Assembly: GCA_963768885.1 (NCBI GenBank)
Contig: CAVYJN010000006.1
Span: forward strand, 558,001 to 622,000
DNA from: DASRIA01 sp963768885
GTDB taxonomy: Bacteria; Actinomycetota; Thermoleophilia; Solirubrobacterales; JBBDJG01
DNA: 64,000 bases
Direction of reading: 5' to 3'
The notes under the pieces are model-generated. The model did no database searches and was not told where the DNA came from. It worked only from the letters and a program-made list of their open reading frames with translations. Both the position numbers and the translations under genes were made by a program. This document shows positions 28,527 through 37,255 of this stretch, one piece after another (the first letter of the stretch is position 1; every line of letters starts with the position of its first letter).

Positions 28527-30006
28527 TCAACAGCCGCCGACCGCGGCGGGATCGCCGTTCGACAGCACCCGCTTGCCGTCGCGCAGCGACCAGCCCGAGC
28601 AGTAGTAGAAGCTGAGCAGGCCCGACCGCGGGAGCGTCACGGGCTCCCAGTCGCCGATCGCCACGGGCTCCAGGTAGCGCCACGAGGTGGCGAGCAGCGG
28701 GTCGATCGCGCGGTGCTTGAGGTAACGGTCGAGCCAGGCCTGCACGTAGACGCTCGAGAGCGCCTGGCCGTAGCGGCTGGCCGGCAGGACGTACGGGATG
28801 TCGGTGTACTCGAGGTGCGTGGAGGCGCGCGGCACGACGAGCATCGAATCGACCCCGGCGGCGCGCCACGCGTCGAAGCCGGTCTTCTGCTCCCTGCGCG
28901 GGTCGGGCCCCTCGGCCGGCGACCCCGGTTGCGGCGTGAGCGAGGAGCCGTTGTTGTTCCAGTACGGCTGGACCGTGAACCCGTACTCCGACTGGATCGC
29001 GAGCGCCGGCACGACAGGAGTCACGTCGGTGCCGCCCGCGAGCTTGTCGAGCGCCACCACCGCCTGCACCCGATCGTCGACGCCCTGGACGTGCGACACC
29101 GCGGAGGCGCCGAGCGAATGGCCGACGATCGCTACGCGCGTCGTGCGGCCGGGCGTCGCGGTCCTCTTGTCGGGGCTGCGGTCGAAGAGCTTCCACAGCG
29201 GGTTGTGGTCGTTGACCTGGACGTCGCCCCCGGACGGGTTCGGGTAGGGGTCGTCCGGCGTGGAGAGGAAGAAGCTCAGCGCGTCCTCGGTGCCGTACAC
29301 GAAGTTGGACTCCTGCTGGGCCGGGACGCCGGGGCACCCGAACATCTCGAGGTCCTGCGGAGGCGCGAACGGGTTGCAGAACGGCAGCGCGTCGACCTGG
29401 TCGCCCTCGTGGGGCAGCGTCTCGCTCGTGCCCTGTCCCTGCACGTCGTAGGTGAGCACCACGTAGCCGCGCTCGGCGAGGTCCTGCGCGAGCCACCAGT
29501 ACATGTGCTCGGAGCCCTGCACCGATCCGGTCGTGATCACCACGCCCGGGTAGGGCGCGCTGCAGCTCGGCGCCCGTGTAGGGGTCGCGCGCGCCGGGCA
29601 GCGGCGCGAAGACGTTGCCGCGGATCAGGGCGCCGTAGCGGTTGGTGTAGGAGACCGGGATGCGCTGCCCGCGCGTGCCCGACCACCCGCGCCGCAGCGG
29701 GTTGCCGACGTTCCAGCCGGGGAAGACGTTGCCCGGAGTGATCGCGAGCCGGTTCGGCGCCGCCGCCTGGTCCATCAGCTGGTCCAGGCCGTTGTCGGTG
29801 CTCTCGAGCACGAGCGCCGGGTGGTAGTTGGGGTTGGTCAGCTGGCCGCCCGGCTCGTGCTGGCGCCCGTAGGCGTCGACGATGTTCTGGGTGTCGCGCA
29901 GCACGAACGGGACGCTGCCCGGACCGGTGGTGGGCACCTGGGCGTGGGCCGGCGCTCCCGCAGGGATCGCGGCAAGCAGCAGGGTGACGCAGATGATTCG
30001 ACGCAT
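28527..30006 (-). CDS. Secreted alpha/beta hydrolase (one frameshift)
   Basis: ATG at 30006 after GGGGAGGAA. Signal peptide (LLLAAIPAGAPAHAQ), a Pro/Gly-rich N-terminal part, then an alpha/beta-hydrolase core: PGVVITTGSVQG strand region, WLAQDLAERGYVVLTYD, nucleophile elbow GHSLGAS, and a late His in the ASTHLEYTDIPYV region. One extra base near 29562 splits the frame just before the core; after removal 492 residues. It ends NGDPAAVGGC. Probably an extracellular esterase or lipase-like enzyme; the substrate is unknown. Divergent from the stress-protein gene. Confidence 0.78.
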
Positions 30007-30058
30007 TGGTTCCTCCCCCGAGAAGTTGCAGCGCTTATTCCCGCGGAGCCGTCGCGGT

Positions 30059-30064
30059 TAACCT
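30059..30064 (+). promoter_or_regulatory. Possible leaderless -10 box for the universal stress protein
   Basis: TAACCT ending ten bases before the ATG at 30075, matching the -10-to-start spacing seen at several other genes here. Confidence 0.35.
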
Positions 30065-30074
30065 ACGAAGCGCG

Positions 30075-30497
30075 ATGATCTCGAGGATCGCCGTCGGGAC
30101 CGATGGCTCCGACACCGCTGCGCAGGCCGTCGCGATGGCCACGGCCATCGCGACGCGCTACGACGCCGAGGTGGTCCTGCTGAGCGCCTTCGGCGAGGCC
30201 GGAGGCGCGCGCATGGACGCCGACCTCGACGAGGTCCAGTGGGCCCACAGCCCGGCCGCCCGGGTACGTGAGGTGCTCGCGCGCACGCGCGAGGACCTCG
30301 AGCGCGGCGGCGTCGCCTGCCGGGTCCTGGTCGACGAGGGCGACCCGGCGGACGTGCTCGTGCGGCTCGCCGGGGAATGCGAGGCCGACCTCCTGGTGAT
30401 CGGCAATCGCGGGATGCACCGCCGCATGCTCGGCAGCGTCCCGAACACGGTGACCCACCGCGCGCCCTGTTCCGTGATCGTCGTGAAGACCACCTAG
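30075..30497 (+). CDS. Universal stress protein (UspA family)
   Basis: 140 residues from the ATG at 30075, chosen because RIAVGTDGSDTAAQAV is the normal Usp start; a longer frame from 30006 adds unrelated sequence. Strand ADLLVIGNRG and the phosphate-binding end GSVPNTVTHRAPCSVIVVKT are typical of ATP-binding Usp proteins. The segment between the Gly-Asn-Arg-Gly and Gly-Ser elements (MHRRML) is three residues shorter than the usual G-2X-G-9X-G pattern. Single-domain cytoplasmic protein, probably a dimer. Confidence 0.92.
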   Translation: MISRIAVGTDGSDTAAQAVAMATAIATRYDAEVVLLSAFGEAGGARMDADLDEVQWAHSPAARVREVLARTREDLERGGVACRVLVDEGDPADVLVRLAGECEADLLVIGNRGMHRRMLGSVPNTVTHRAPCSVIVVKTT

Positions 30498-30558
30498 CAC
30501 GGGGCGCTAGCTAGTCTCTGGTCGGGCATTGCATTCCGCGAACGAGGGGACACGGCCG

Positions 30559-31497
30559 ATGAAGCTCGAGGGCATCCACCACATCACCTGCATCACCGCC
30601 GACGCGCCCGGGAACGTCGATTTCTATGCACGCCTGATGGGTCTGCGGATGGTGAAGAAGACCGTCAACCAGGACGACCCGAGCGTCTACCACCTCTTCT
30701 ACGCGGACGAGCAGGGGAGCCCCGGCGCGGACCTGACCTTCTTCGAGTTCCCGGGCGTGCCGATCGGCCGCGCCGGCGACGGGATGGTGCACCGCATCGT
30801 CTGGCGCGTCGCCTCCGCCGACGCCCTCGACTTCTGGGCCGCGCGGCTCGGCGGCGAGGGTCACGAGACCGAGCGCGCGGGCGACCGGCTGCGGTTTCGC
30901 GACTTCGAGGGCCTCGAGCACGAGCTCGCCGTGATCGAGTCGCCCGACCCGCCGCTGATCGCCGACCACCCCGAGGTCCCGCGCGATGTGGCGCTTCAGG
31001 GATTCGAGGGCGTGCGCGCGTACGCCGCGCAACCCGATCGCACCCGCCGGCTGCTCGAGGAGGCGCTCGCGTTCGAGCCGCGGGAGGACGGGTGGGAGGC
31101 GCGCGGCGAGCGCCGCGGCGGCCGCTACGCCTACGACGCCCCGCCGGCGCAGCCCGGACTCCAGGGCGCCGGGACGGTGCACCACGTCGCGTGGGCTTCG
31201 CACGACGACGAGCACGAGGCCTGGCGTGGGCGCGTGCAGGCGGCGGGCGCCCGGCCGACCCCGGTGATCGACCGCTTCTGGTTCAAGTCGATCTACTTCA
31301 GGGAGCCCAGCGGCGTGCTGTTCGAGCTCGCGACGTTCAGCCCCGGCTTCGCCGCGGACGAGGACCCAGAGCACCTCGGCGAGAGCCTCGTGCTGCCGCC
31401 CTTTCTCGAGTCGCGCCGCGCGGAGATCGAGGCCCGTCTCACGCCGATCGAGAACCCGCGCGCGGCAAGCGGCGTCGGCGGCCGGCGCGACGCCTGA
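30559..31497 (+). CDS. Ring-cleaving dioxygenase of the PcpA/MhqA type (VOC superfamily)
   Basis: 312 residues from the ATG at 30559, preceded by GAGGGGA. Two VOC modules: the first starts MKLEGIHHITCITADAPGNV, the second has GTVHHVAWAS and ends with FREPSGVLFELATFSPGFA. The His of IHH, the His of VHH and the Glu of FELAT match the Fe(II) ligands of hydroquinone-cleaving dioxygenases such as PcpA, LinE and MhqA/MhqO. It may open hydroquinone-type rings or detoxify quinones. No pathway partner adjoins, so the substrate is open. Confidence 0.85.
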   Translation: MKLEGIHHITCITADAPGNVDFYARLMGLRMVKKTVNQDDPSVYHLFYADEQGSPGADLTFFEFPGVPIGRAGDGMVHRIVWRVASADALDFWAARLGGEGHETERAGDRLRFRDFEGLEHELAVIESPDPPLIADHPEVPRDVALQGFEGVRAYAAQPDRTRRLLEEALAFEPREDGWEARGERRGGRYAYDAPPAQPGLQGAGTVHHVAWASHDDEHEAWRGRVQAAGARPTPVIDRFWFKSIYFREPSGVLFELATFSPGFAADEDPEHLGESLVLPPFLESRRAEIEARLTPIENPRAASGVGGRRDA

Positions 31498-31520
31498 CGG
31501 CAACCTCGATCAGCCGTCAG
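31494..31520. terminator. Bidirectional terminator-like dyad spanning two stop codons
   Basis: CTGACGGC (31494-31501) and GCCGTCAG (31513-31520), a perfect eight-base-pair inverted repeat with an 11-base loop. It contains the stop codons of both convergent neighbours. Confidence 0.5.
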
Positions 31521-33112
31521 CCCCCGAGCGTGAGGACCAGCTCGGGGCGTCGCGTCGCGTCGCTGTACTCGCGCGACCTGAAGTCGATGCCGTCGCTCGA
31601 CCTGGTGGCGAGCACGAAGCTGTAGGTGCCGTCGCCGGAGATCGCCGGGGCGACGTCGTACTCGACCCAGGCGGAGTTCGTGATGCGGCCCTTGTCGTCC
31701 ATCGCCGCGCTCGTGCGCGCCGGGCGGTTCTGCCATGTCAGCGCGGTCTCGGACCCGGTCCAGTTCGTTGCGTACGCCGCGGGACCGTCGGCGGTGTCGC
31801 TCGCGGTGCGCAGCCGCAGCCGCGCGCTCGCGACCGGCCGCGTGATCCCGGCGACCTCGAAGCGCAGGTAGCTCTCGATGTCGGGATCGCCCGCGCCGTC
31901 GGTGCGCAGGGTCGACGAGGTCCCGTAGTTGGTGCCCGCGTTCGCCTCCTCCACGCGTGCGTCGGCCGCGGCGCGGAAGGTCAGCGTGACCGGCATCGCG
32001 ACCGTGACGTTCTCGCTGGGCGCGGACTCGTTCCCGGCCGCGTCCACGGCACGCACCTGGTAGTCGTACGTCGCGCCGGCGTGCGCGGTCGTGTCCGGGT
32101 AGCTCGTCGCCGGGCCGACCGTGCCGACCATGAAGCCGTCGCGGTAGATCCGGTAGCCCGTGACGGCCGTGTCATCGGTCGCGGCGGTCCATGCGAGGTT
32201 CACCTGCGTCGCGCCGGTCGCCACCGCCGTCAGGCCGGACGGGGCGCCCGGCGGCGTGGTGTCCGCGGCGGTGCCGGTGGTGTTCCAGGGCTCGGGGCCG
32301 ACGCCCGCACAGGCGGACCCGTTGTAGCGGGTGACGCTCGTGCCGCCGCTCGCGAGCTTGACGCGCACCGACGCCCAGTTGTTGCTCTCGCCCGTGCCGG
32401 CCGCGTTGGCCTCGCGGATCTTGTTGCCGGGGTCGGCGGTCGAGATCAGGCAGTACTCGCCGTCGCCCACGTACTTCCCGTTCGGGTTGAGCACGAGCCA
32501 CTGGTCGGCGAGCGAGTACGGGTACTCGTCGCTCCAGCCGACCGAGATGCCCTGGAGCGGCCCGTTGCAGTCCTGGTAGTACGCGCTCGCGGGTGATGCG
32601 GGAAGCGCGGAGAAGAACCGCTTGCTGTCGATGATGCAGAAGGTGACCTTGAAGCTGGACGCGACCACCGCGCCGTCGGACAGCCTCGCCAGCGCGTAGT
32701 TCGCGAAGTCCTGGAAGTGGAGGTGGTTGTGCGCCGGGTGGTAGGCGATGCAGCCGGTCTGCGTCTCGGAGAACGCGACGTCGGTGCCCCGCCGGAAGAC
32801 GCCGTCCGCGTCCGCGTCGTCGTAGACGCGCTGGTAGGCGGGCTTCTCGGCGGTCTCGACGACCCCGTCGCCGTCGCAATCGGAGGCGCCGTTGCCGACC
32901 AGCTCGAGCGGGCCGCTGCTGGCGTTGCCGACCTCGTTGTCGAAGCGCAGGCGGCGCTCGCCGTTGCTCGTCGAGATGGAGAGCCGCTCGGGCTCTTTCG
33001 TGCGCAGGTCGGGCAGGAGCGGGTGGTCCGCCAGCGCCGGCGGGGCGGTGACCAGCAGGCATACCCATGCCGCGAGCAGCAGCAGCCGTAGGTCATCCGT
33101 GACGCGGCGCAT
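31517..33112 (-). CDS. Secreted lysyl-oxidase-like protein with FN3 and CBM96-like domains
   Basis: 531 residues, intact. Signal peptide (LLLLAAWVCLLVTAPPALA). Residues about 30-260 resemble bacterial lysyl oxidase domains: the copper-binding His cluster is YHPAHNHLHFQDFANYAL, followed by the GISVGWSDEYPYSLADQWL region and conserved Cys residues (TFCIIDSKRF, YYQDCNG, EYCLIS). Then one fibronectin type III domain (APSGLTAVATGATQVNLAW) and a C-terminal DNRLRE/CBM96-like domain (YLRFEVAGITRPVASARLRL). Probably a copper amine oxidase on the cell surface. The start has no SD; TAGTGT nine bases upstream suggests a leaderless message. Confidence 0.85.
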   Translation of the reverse strand: MRRVTDDLRLLLLAAWVCLLVTAPPALADHPLLPDLRTKEPERLSISTSNGERRLRFDNEVGNASSGPLELVGNGASDCDGDGVVETAEKPAYQRVYDDADADGVFRRGTDVAFSETQTGCIAYHPAHNHLHFQDFANYALARLSDGAVVASSFKVTFCIIDSKRFFSALPASPASAYYQDCNGPLQGISVGWSDEYPYSLADQWLVLNPNGKYVGDGEYCLISTADPGNKIREANAAGTGESNNWASVRVKLASGGTSVTRYNGSACAGVGPEPWNTTGTAADTTPPGAPSGLTAVATGATQVNLAWTAATDDTAVTGYRIYRDGFMVGTVGPATSYPDTTAHAGATYDYQVRAVDAAGNESAPSENVTVAMPVTLTFRAAADARVEEANAGTNYGTSSTLRTDGAGDPDIESYLRFEVAGITRPVASARLRLRTASDTADGPAAYATNWTGSETALTWQNRPARTSAAMDDKGRITNSAWVEYDVAPAISGDGTYSFVLATRSSDGIDFRSREYSDATRRPELVLTLGG

Positions 33113-33121
33113 CCCGGGACC

Positions 33122-33127
33122 ACACTA
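33122..33127 (-). promoter_or_regulatory. Leaderless -10 box for the lysyl-oxidase-like gene
   Basis: TAGTGT on the minus strand, nine bases before the ATG at 33112; a weak TTGCGG lies 17 bases further upstream. Confidence 0.45.
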
Positions 33128-33163
33128 GGGCGGCCCCGGGATGTCCGCAACGAAACTTCGGCT

Positions 33164-34978
33164 CTACCTGCCCTTCGCCGTGAAGGAGCCGCGTGTGGAG
33201 GTCGCCTGGCCCGAGACCGGGGTCTGCTTGACCTTCGCGCTGAACCGGCGGCTGCGCCCGCGGTTCAGCAGGTCCTGCGAGCGCTCGCTGACGCGCACCG
33301 CGCCCTTCGCGAGGGTCAGGGTGAAGGCGTCCTCGCCGGCGGCGGGCAGGCCGTAGACCCGCAGCGTGCGGCGGTCGACGACCTCGAACGAGGCATTCGC
33401 CGAGCCGCTCGCGCCGCCGTCGACCTTGCTCTCCACCAGCGACAGGTTGTTGCTGAGCGAGACGAGCAGCTCCTTGAAGTTCGGCGAGTCGGGGTGCTTC
33501 TTCACCGACACGCGCACGCTCGGCCGCGCGCCGGTGGCGCCGGAGATCCGACCCGTCACGCCGGGGCCGCAGCCGTTGACCTTCGCGTCGACCTTCAGGT
33601 CGGAGGTGTTCTTGCCGTTGTGGCCGTAGAACTTCACGAGGCCGGTGACGTCGTTGACCTTCGACGACGAGTTGCCCCGGTAGCAGAGGTCCTGGCGATT
33701 CAGGAAGACGCCCGTGTTCCGGCCGCCGTTGAGCGCGACGCGCAGCTCCGTGATGGGCAGCTGCGGCGCGTTCAGGACCAGCGACTGGATCGCCTTGTTG
33801 TTGATCAGCGTGGTGTGGGTCTGGATCTTCACGTGCACGCGGCCCTTGAGGTCGAGCAGCAGGCCGGGCAGGGAGGTGCCGGTCTGCTGGATCAGGTAGA
33901 TCGGCCCCTTCAGCTCCTCGCCGAGGAACGGGCTCTTCGCCACGGCGCCGCCGAACTGGGAGTTGGCGGGGCACGCGTCGGCGTCGGCCTGCGCCTGCGT
34001 GCACGTCTTGTAGGCCGCGTTGTTCGAGTTCAGCTCGGCCGGGAGCGTGATCTTGTTGCCGGCCTGGTCGGCGTCGCCGATCGGCTGCGTGATCTTGATC
34101 AGCACGGGCGGGAACTTGTTGAAGTCCGTCGACCCGCGGTCGCCCAGCTCGAGTGCGAGCGCGGGACGGAACGGGACCGTGTCACAGCCCGTCGTGCCGA
34201 ACACGTAGTCGGGGCCGGTCATGGGCGTCGGGTTGTCGTAGCCGATCGCCACGCCGGTGTTGACGTGCAGGGCGCAGGACGTCGGGTTGCGTACGTACTG
34301 GCTCGAGCCCTTGATCAGGAACGACAGGGCCCTCACTTGGCGGTCGTTCGGAGCGGGCGCGGTCAGCCGGGTGATGTCGGTGAGCGTTCCGGTCAGCCCG
34401 TAGTCGCCACCGCCGCGCGGAGTGATCGTGAAGGGGATCGACGAGACGAGCAAGGTGGTGGGACTCGTGAAGGTGACCGCCGCGAGGCGCCCCGGCTCGT
34501 TGCCGAGAGGCTCGGCGTTGTAGAGGGTGCCGTTGAGCCCGAAGAATGTCCCGGGCGCGAGGGAGACCTGCACGTCGAGGCGGGAGGTCCCGATCACGCT
34601 GGCGGACGGGCAGGTCAGCCCGCCGGCCTCGAGCGCTGCCTGGCTGCACTTCGGCACGGACTCCGGGTTGCCCAGCAGGCCGGGTGCGAAGTTCGTGAGG
34701 GCGGTCTGGAGGTCCTCGGTCGCGTTCGGGTATGAGAACGACGAGTAGGAGCCCGCGTCCGGATAGGCACCCGCCTGGAAGACCGACGGCCCGTCGCTGG
34801 GGGTCGCGGGAGGGTTCGGGGGGGTGGGCGCCGCCGGCAGGTCCGACGTGATCTTGTAGGCGGTGGTCGTGACCTGCGCCGGTGCGGCCGCGGGCGATGC
34901 GAGCGCGAAGAGGGCTGCGGTTGCGGCGGCTGCGATGCAGACGCGGCCGCTTATGCGCGCCAGGGTGCTCTCCACCAT
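33164..34978 (-). CDS. Large secreted protein of unknown function
   Basis: 604 residues from the ATG at 34978, preceded by a textbook AGGAGG at good spacing; the longer frame to 35014 is not needed. Signal peptide (ALFALASPAAAPAQ). The mature part is rich in beta-prone residues, with paired Cys motifs (VPKCSQAALEAGGLTCPSAS, YKTCTQAQADADACPANSQF, DLCYRGN) and a basic C-terminus ending TSTRGSFTAKGR. Such proteins are common in Thermoleophilia genomes as large surface-protein families. I recognise no enzyme motif. Divergent from the CocE-like gene across a region with a perfect palindrome. Confidence 0.75.
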   Translation of the reverse strand: MVESTLARISGRVCIAAAATAALFALASPAAAPAQVTTTAYKITSDLPAAPTPPNPPATPSDGPSVFQAGAYPDAGSYSSFSYPNATEDLQTALTNFAPGLLGNPESVPKCSQAALEAGGLTCPSASVIGTSRLDVQVSLAPGTFFGLNGTLYNAEPLGNEPGRLAAVTFTSPTTLLVSSIPFTITPRGGGDYGLTGTLTDITRLTAPAPNDRQVRALSFLIKGSSQYVRNPTSCALHVNTGVAIGYDNPTPMTGPDYVFGTTGCDTVPFRPALALELGDRGSTDFNKFPPVLIKITQPIGDADQAGNKITLPAELNSNNAAYKTCTQAQADADACPANSQFGGAVAKSPFLGEELKGPIYLIQQTGTSLPGLLLDLKGRVHVKIQTHTTLINNKAIQSLVLNAPQLPITELRVALNGGRNTGVFLNRQDLCYRGNSSSKVNDVTGLVKFYGHNGKNTSDLKVDAKVNGCGPGVTGRISGATGARPSVRVSVKKHPDSPNFKELLVSLSNNLSLVESKVDGGASGSANASFEVVDRRTLRVYGLPAAGEDAFTLTLAKGAVRVSERSQDLLNRGRSRRFSAKVKQTPVSGQATSTRGSFTAKGR

Positions 34979-35082
34979 CACGTACCACCTCCTGCGCGTC
35001 GGGTGCCCGCGCATCTCGAATTCATTATGTCTCCATATCGGTACCCCCGGCGCCGATCGTTAGCCCTGCGTTTGGCCGCAAA

Positions 35083-35096
35083 CGGACGATCGTCCG
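35083..35096. promoter_or_regulatory. 14-bp perfect palindrome, candidate operator
   Basis: CGGACGATCGTCCG in the divergent region between 34978 (-) and 35194 (+). TAATAA (35099-35104), a possible -10 box for the plus-strand gene, follows two bases later, so a dimeric repressor bound here would block it. Confidence 0.5.
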
Positions 35097-35193
35097 GCTA
35101 ATAAACGGCGGTTCAAGATCCGGCGGGAGCGGGTATCCCCCGGCTGTCCCGGCAGCAGCGTCGGATCGGCTCGTTCTCGTGCAAGGGGGAAAC

Positions 35194-36714
35194 ATGACCA
35201 GCAGCACTTCGCGTTGGGTGATCTCGGTGTTCGCGGCGGTGGCGTGCATGGCGCTGCTCGCGCCGGCGGCAAGCGCCCGCGACGATGCCGTGACCTCGTT
35301 CGACGGCACGCGGATCGTGCTCTCGTTCTTCCCCGCCGAGGGCCTGCAGCCCGGCCAGAAGGCGCCGACGGTCCTGATCGGGCCGGGCTGGTCGAGCGGA
35401 CGCGACACCGACCAGGACAGCGCCTCGAGCGACATGACCGGGTCGACCGGCATCGGGCCGTTCCGCCGGGCCGGATACAACGTGCTGACCTGGGACCCGC
35501 GCGGCTTCGGCGAGTCGGGCGGCACCGTCCAGGTTGACTCGCCCGCCTACGAGGGCCGCGACGTGCAGGCGCTGATCGACTTCGTCGCGCGCCAGCCCGA
35601 GGCGCAGCTCGACCGCGCGGGCGACCCGCGCGTCGGCATGTCGGGCGCCAGCTACGGCGGCGGCATCCAGCTCGTGACGGCCGCGATCGACTCGCGCCTG
35701 GACGTGATCGCGCCCGACATCGCGTGGCACTCCCTCGTGACCAGCCTCTACAAGGCGCAGTCGCCGAAGTCCGGCTGGGGCTCCGCGCTGTTCGCGCTGG
35801 GCGCCGAGGGGTCCACGATCCCGGGCGTGCCGGCCGGTGAGACCGGGAACCTCGACCCGCACATCACGAGCGCGTACACGTCCGGGCTCGCCTACGGGAG
35901 CTTCTCCGACGAGGACGTGGCGTGGTTCGCCGCGCGCGGGCCGGGCGCGCTGGTCGAGCGCATCCGCATCCCCACGCTGCTGATCCAGGGAACGGTCGAC
36001 ACGCTCTTCACGCTCGACGAGGCCACCACCAACTACCGGATCCTGAGGGCCAACAAGGTTCCCTCCAAGATGATCTGGTTCTGCGGCGGCCACGGGGCGT
36101 GCTTCACCGACGGCGGTCCGGCGGGCTGGGTCGAGCAGCAGACCCTGCGCTGGTTCGCGCGCTATCTGAAGGGGCAGAAGTCGGTCGCGACCGGACCGCG
36201 CTTCGAGTGGATCGCCGACGACGGCCAGGTGCGCAGCGCGGCCGACTACCCGCCGCCCGTGCAGCGTGTGACGGCGGCCTCGGGCTCCGGCATCCTCGCG
36301 GTGAACCCTGATGCGGCCTCGTCCGGCGCGCTGATCGCCGCGACGCCGAGCGCGCTCGGCCTGCACCTGCCGATCACGACGCCGGCTGCCGGAAGCCAGA
36401 TCGTGGGCCCGCCGAAGCTGACGCTGTCCTACAGCGGGCTCGGCACCGGCTCGTCGGTGCCGGTCTACGCGCAGATCGTCGACAAGAGCCGCAACATCGT
36501 CGTGGGCAACGTCGCGACGCCGGTGCGGCTGACGCTCGACGGCCTGCCGCATGCGGCCACGTTCACGCTCGAGGAGATCGCCGCGAGCGTCGGCTCCGGC
36601 TCGTCCTACGAGCTGCAGATCGTGCCCGCGTCCTCGCTGTACGCGCCGCAGCGCGTGGCCGGGCTCGTGGACGTCACGAGCGCGTCGCTCTCCCTGCCGG
36701 TCGCCGGGGGCTGA
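35194..36714 (+). CDS. Secreted CocE/NonD-family hydrolase (X-Pro dipeptidyl-peptidase-like)
   Basis: 506 residues; ATG at 35194 after AAGGGGGAAAC, with a signal peptide (VFAAVACMALLAPAASA). Catalytic serine in MSGASYGGG, acid in QGTVDTLFTLDEA and His in GGHGACF. Oxyanion/early-strand region TVLIGPGWSSGR and TWDPRGFGESGG. The C-terminal beta-jelly-roll seen in CocE-type enzymes follows (TPAAGSQIVGPPKLTLSYSG). Likely an extracellular esterase or peptidase; the substrate cannot be read from sequence. Confidence 0.87.
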   Translation: MTSSTSRWVISVFAAVACMALLAPAASARDDAVTSFDGTRIVLSFFPAEGLQPGQKAPTVLIGPGWSSGRDTDQDSASSDMTGSTGIGPFRRAGYNVLTWDPRGFGESGGTVQVDSPAYEGRDVQALIDFVARQPEAQLDRAGDPRVGMSGASYGGGIQLVTAAIDSRLDVIAPDIAWHSLVTSLYKAQSPKSGWGSALFALGAEGSTIPGVPAGETGNLDPHITSAYTSGLAYGSFSDEDVAWFAARGPGALVERIRIPTLLIQGTVDTLFTLDEATTNYRILRANKVPSKMIWFCGGHGACFTDGGPAGWVEQQTLRWFARYLKGQKSVATGPRFEWIADDGQVRSAADYPPPVQRVTAASGSGILAVNPDAASSGALIAATPSALGLHLPITTPAAGSQIVGPPKLTLSYSGLGTGSSVPVYAQIVDKSRNIVVGNVATPVRLTLDGLPHAATFTLEEIAASVGSGSSYELQIVPASSLYAPQRVAGLVDVTSASLSLPVAGG

Positions 36715-36753
36715 GTGCCTGACAGGGCGGTGGTCGCAGCGCGGCGGCGGCGG

Positions 36754-36759
36754 TAGGCT
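36754..36759 (+). promoter_or_regulatory. Leaderless -10 box for the cNMP-binding protein
   Basis: TAGGCT ending ten bases before the ATG at 36770; no SD sequence between. Confidence 0.4.
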
Positions 36760-36769
36760 CCGCCCACGC

Positions 36770-37207
36770 ATGGCGTTCCGGCGGAAGGGCAAAGACGCGA
36801 AGGTCAGGCTCCTGGCCGGAGTCGACCTCTTCGGCGGATGCTCGAAGTCCGAGCTGTCGCGGATCGCGGCGCTCGCCGACGAGATCGACGTCCCGGCGGG
36901 GAAGGAGTTGACGCGTGAGGGCGACTCGGGCTGGGAGTTCTTCGTGATCGCCGAGGGAAATGCGAAGGCGACGCGCAACGGCCGCCGGATCGCCTCGTTC
37001 GGACCGGGCTCGTTCTTCGGCGAGATGTCCCTGCTCGACCAAGGGCCTCGCTCGGCCACCGTCTCGGCCGAGACCGACATGCAGCTGCTTGTGCTCACCT
37101 CGCGCGGGTTCTTCACGCTCGTCGACCACACGCCGAGCGTCGCGCGCAAGGTCCTCGCCGGGATGGCGGAGCGGTTGCGCGCCGCAGAACGCGCACCCAC
37201 CCACTGA
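36770..37207 (+). CDS. Stand-alone cyclic-nucleotide-binding domain protein
   Basis: 145 residues, essentially one cNMP-binding beta-roll: LLAGVDLFGGCSKSELSRIA, VPAGKELTREGDSGWEFFVI, then the phosphate-binding cassette FGEMSLLDQGPRSATVSA with the conserved Glu and Arg. There is no DNA-binding helix-turn-helix, so it is not a Crp-type transcription factor. It may be a small cAMP receptor or regulatory subunit. Transcribed in the same direction as the secreted esterase that starts 48 bases later. Confidence 0.88.
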   Translation: MAFRRKGKDAKVRLLAGVDLFGGCSKSELSRIAALADEIDVPAGKELTREGDSGWEFFVIAEGNAKATRNGRRIASFGPGSFFGEMSLLDQGPRSATVSAETDMQLLVLTSRGFFTLVDHTPSVARKVLAGMAERLRAAERAPTH

Positions 37208-37240
37208 CCCGCGGTTCAAGTCGGCCGGACCCCGACGGGT

Positions 37241-37246
37241 TATGGT
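37241..37246 (+). promoter_or_regulatory. Leaderless -10 box for the secreted esterase
   Basis: TATGGT ending nine bases before the GTG at 37256; no SD. Confidence 0.4.
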
Positions 37247-37255
37247 TGCCTTGAG

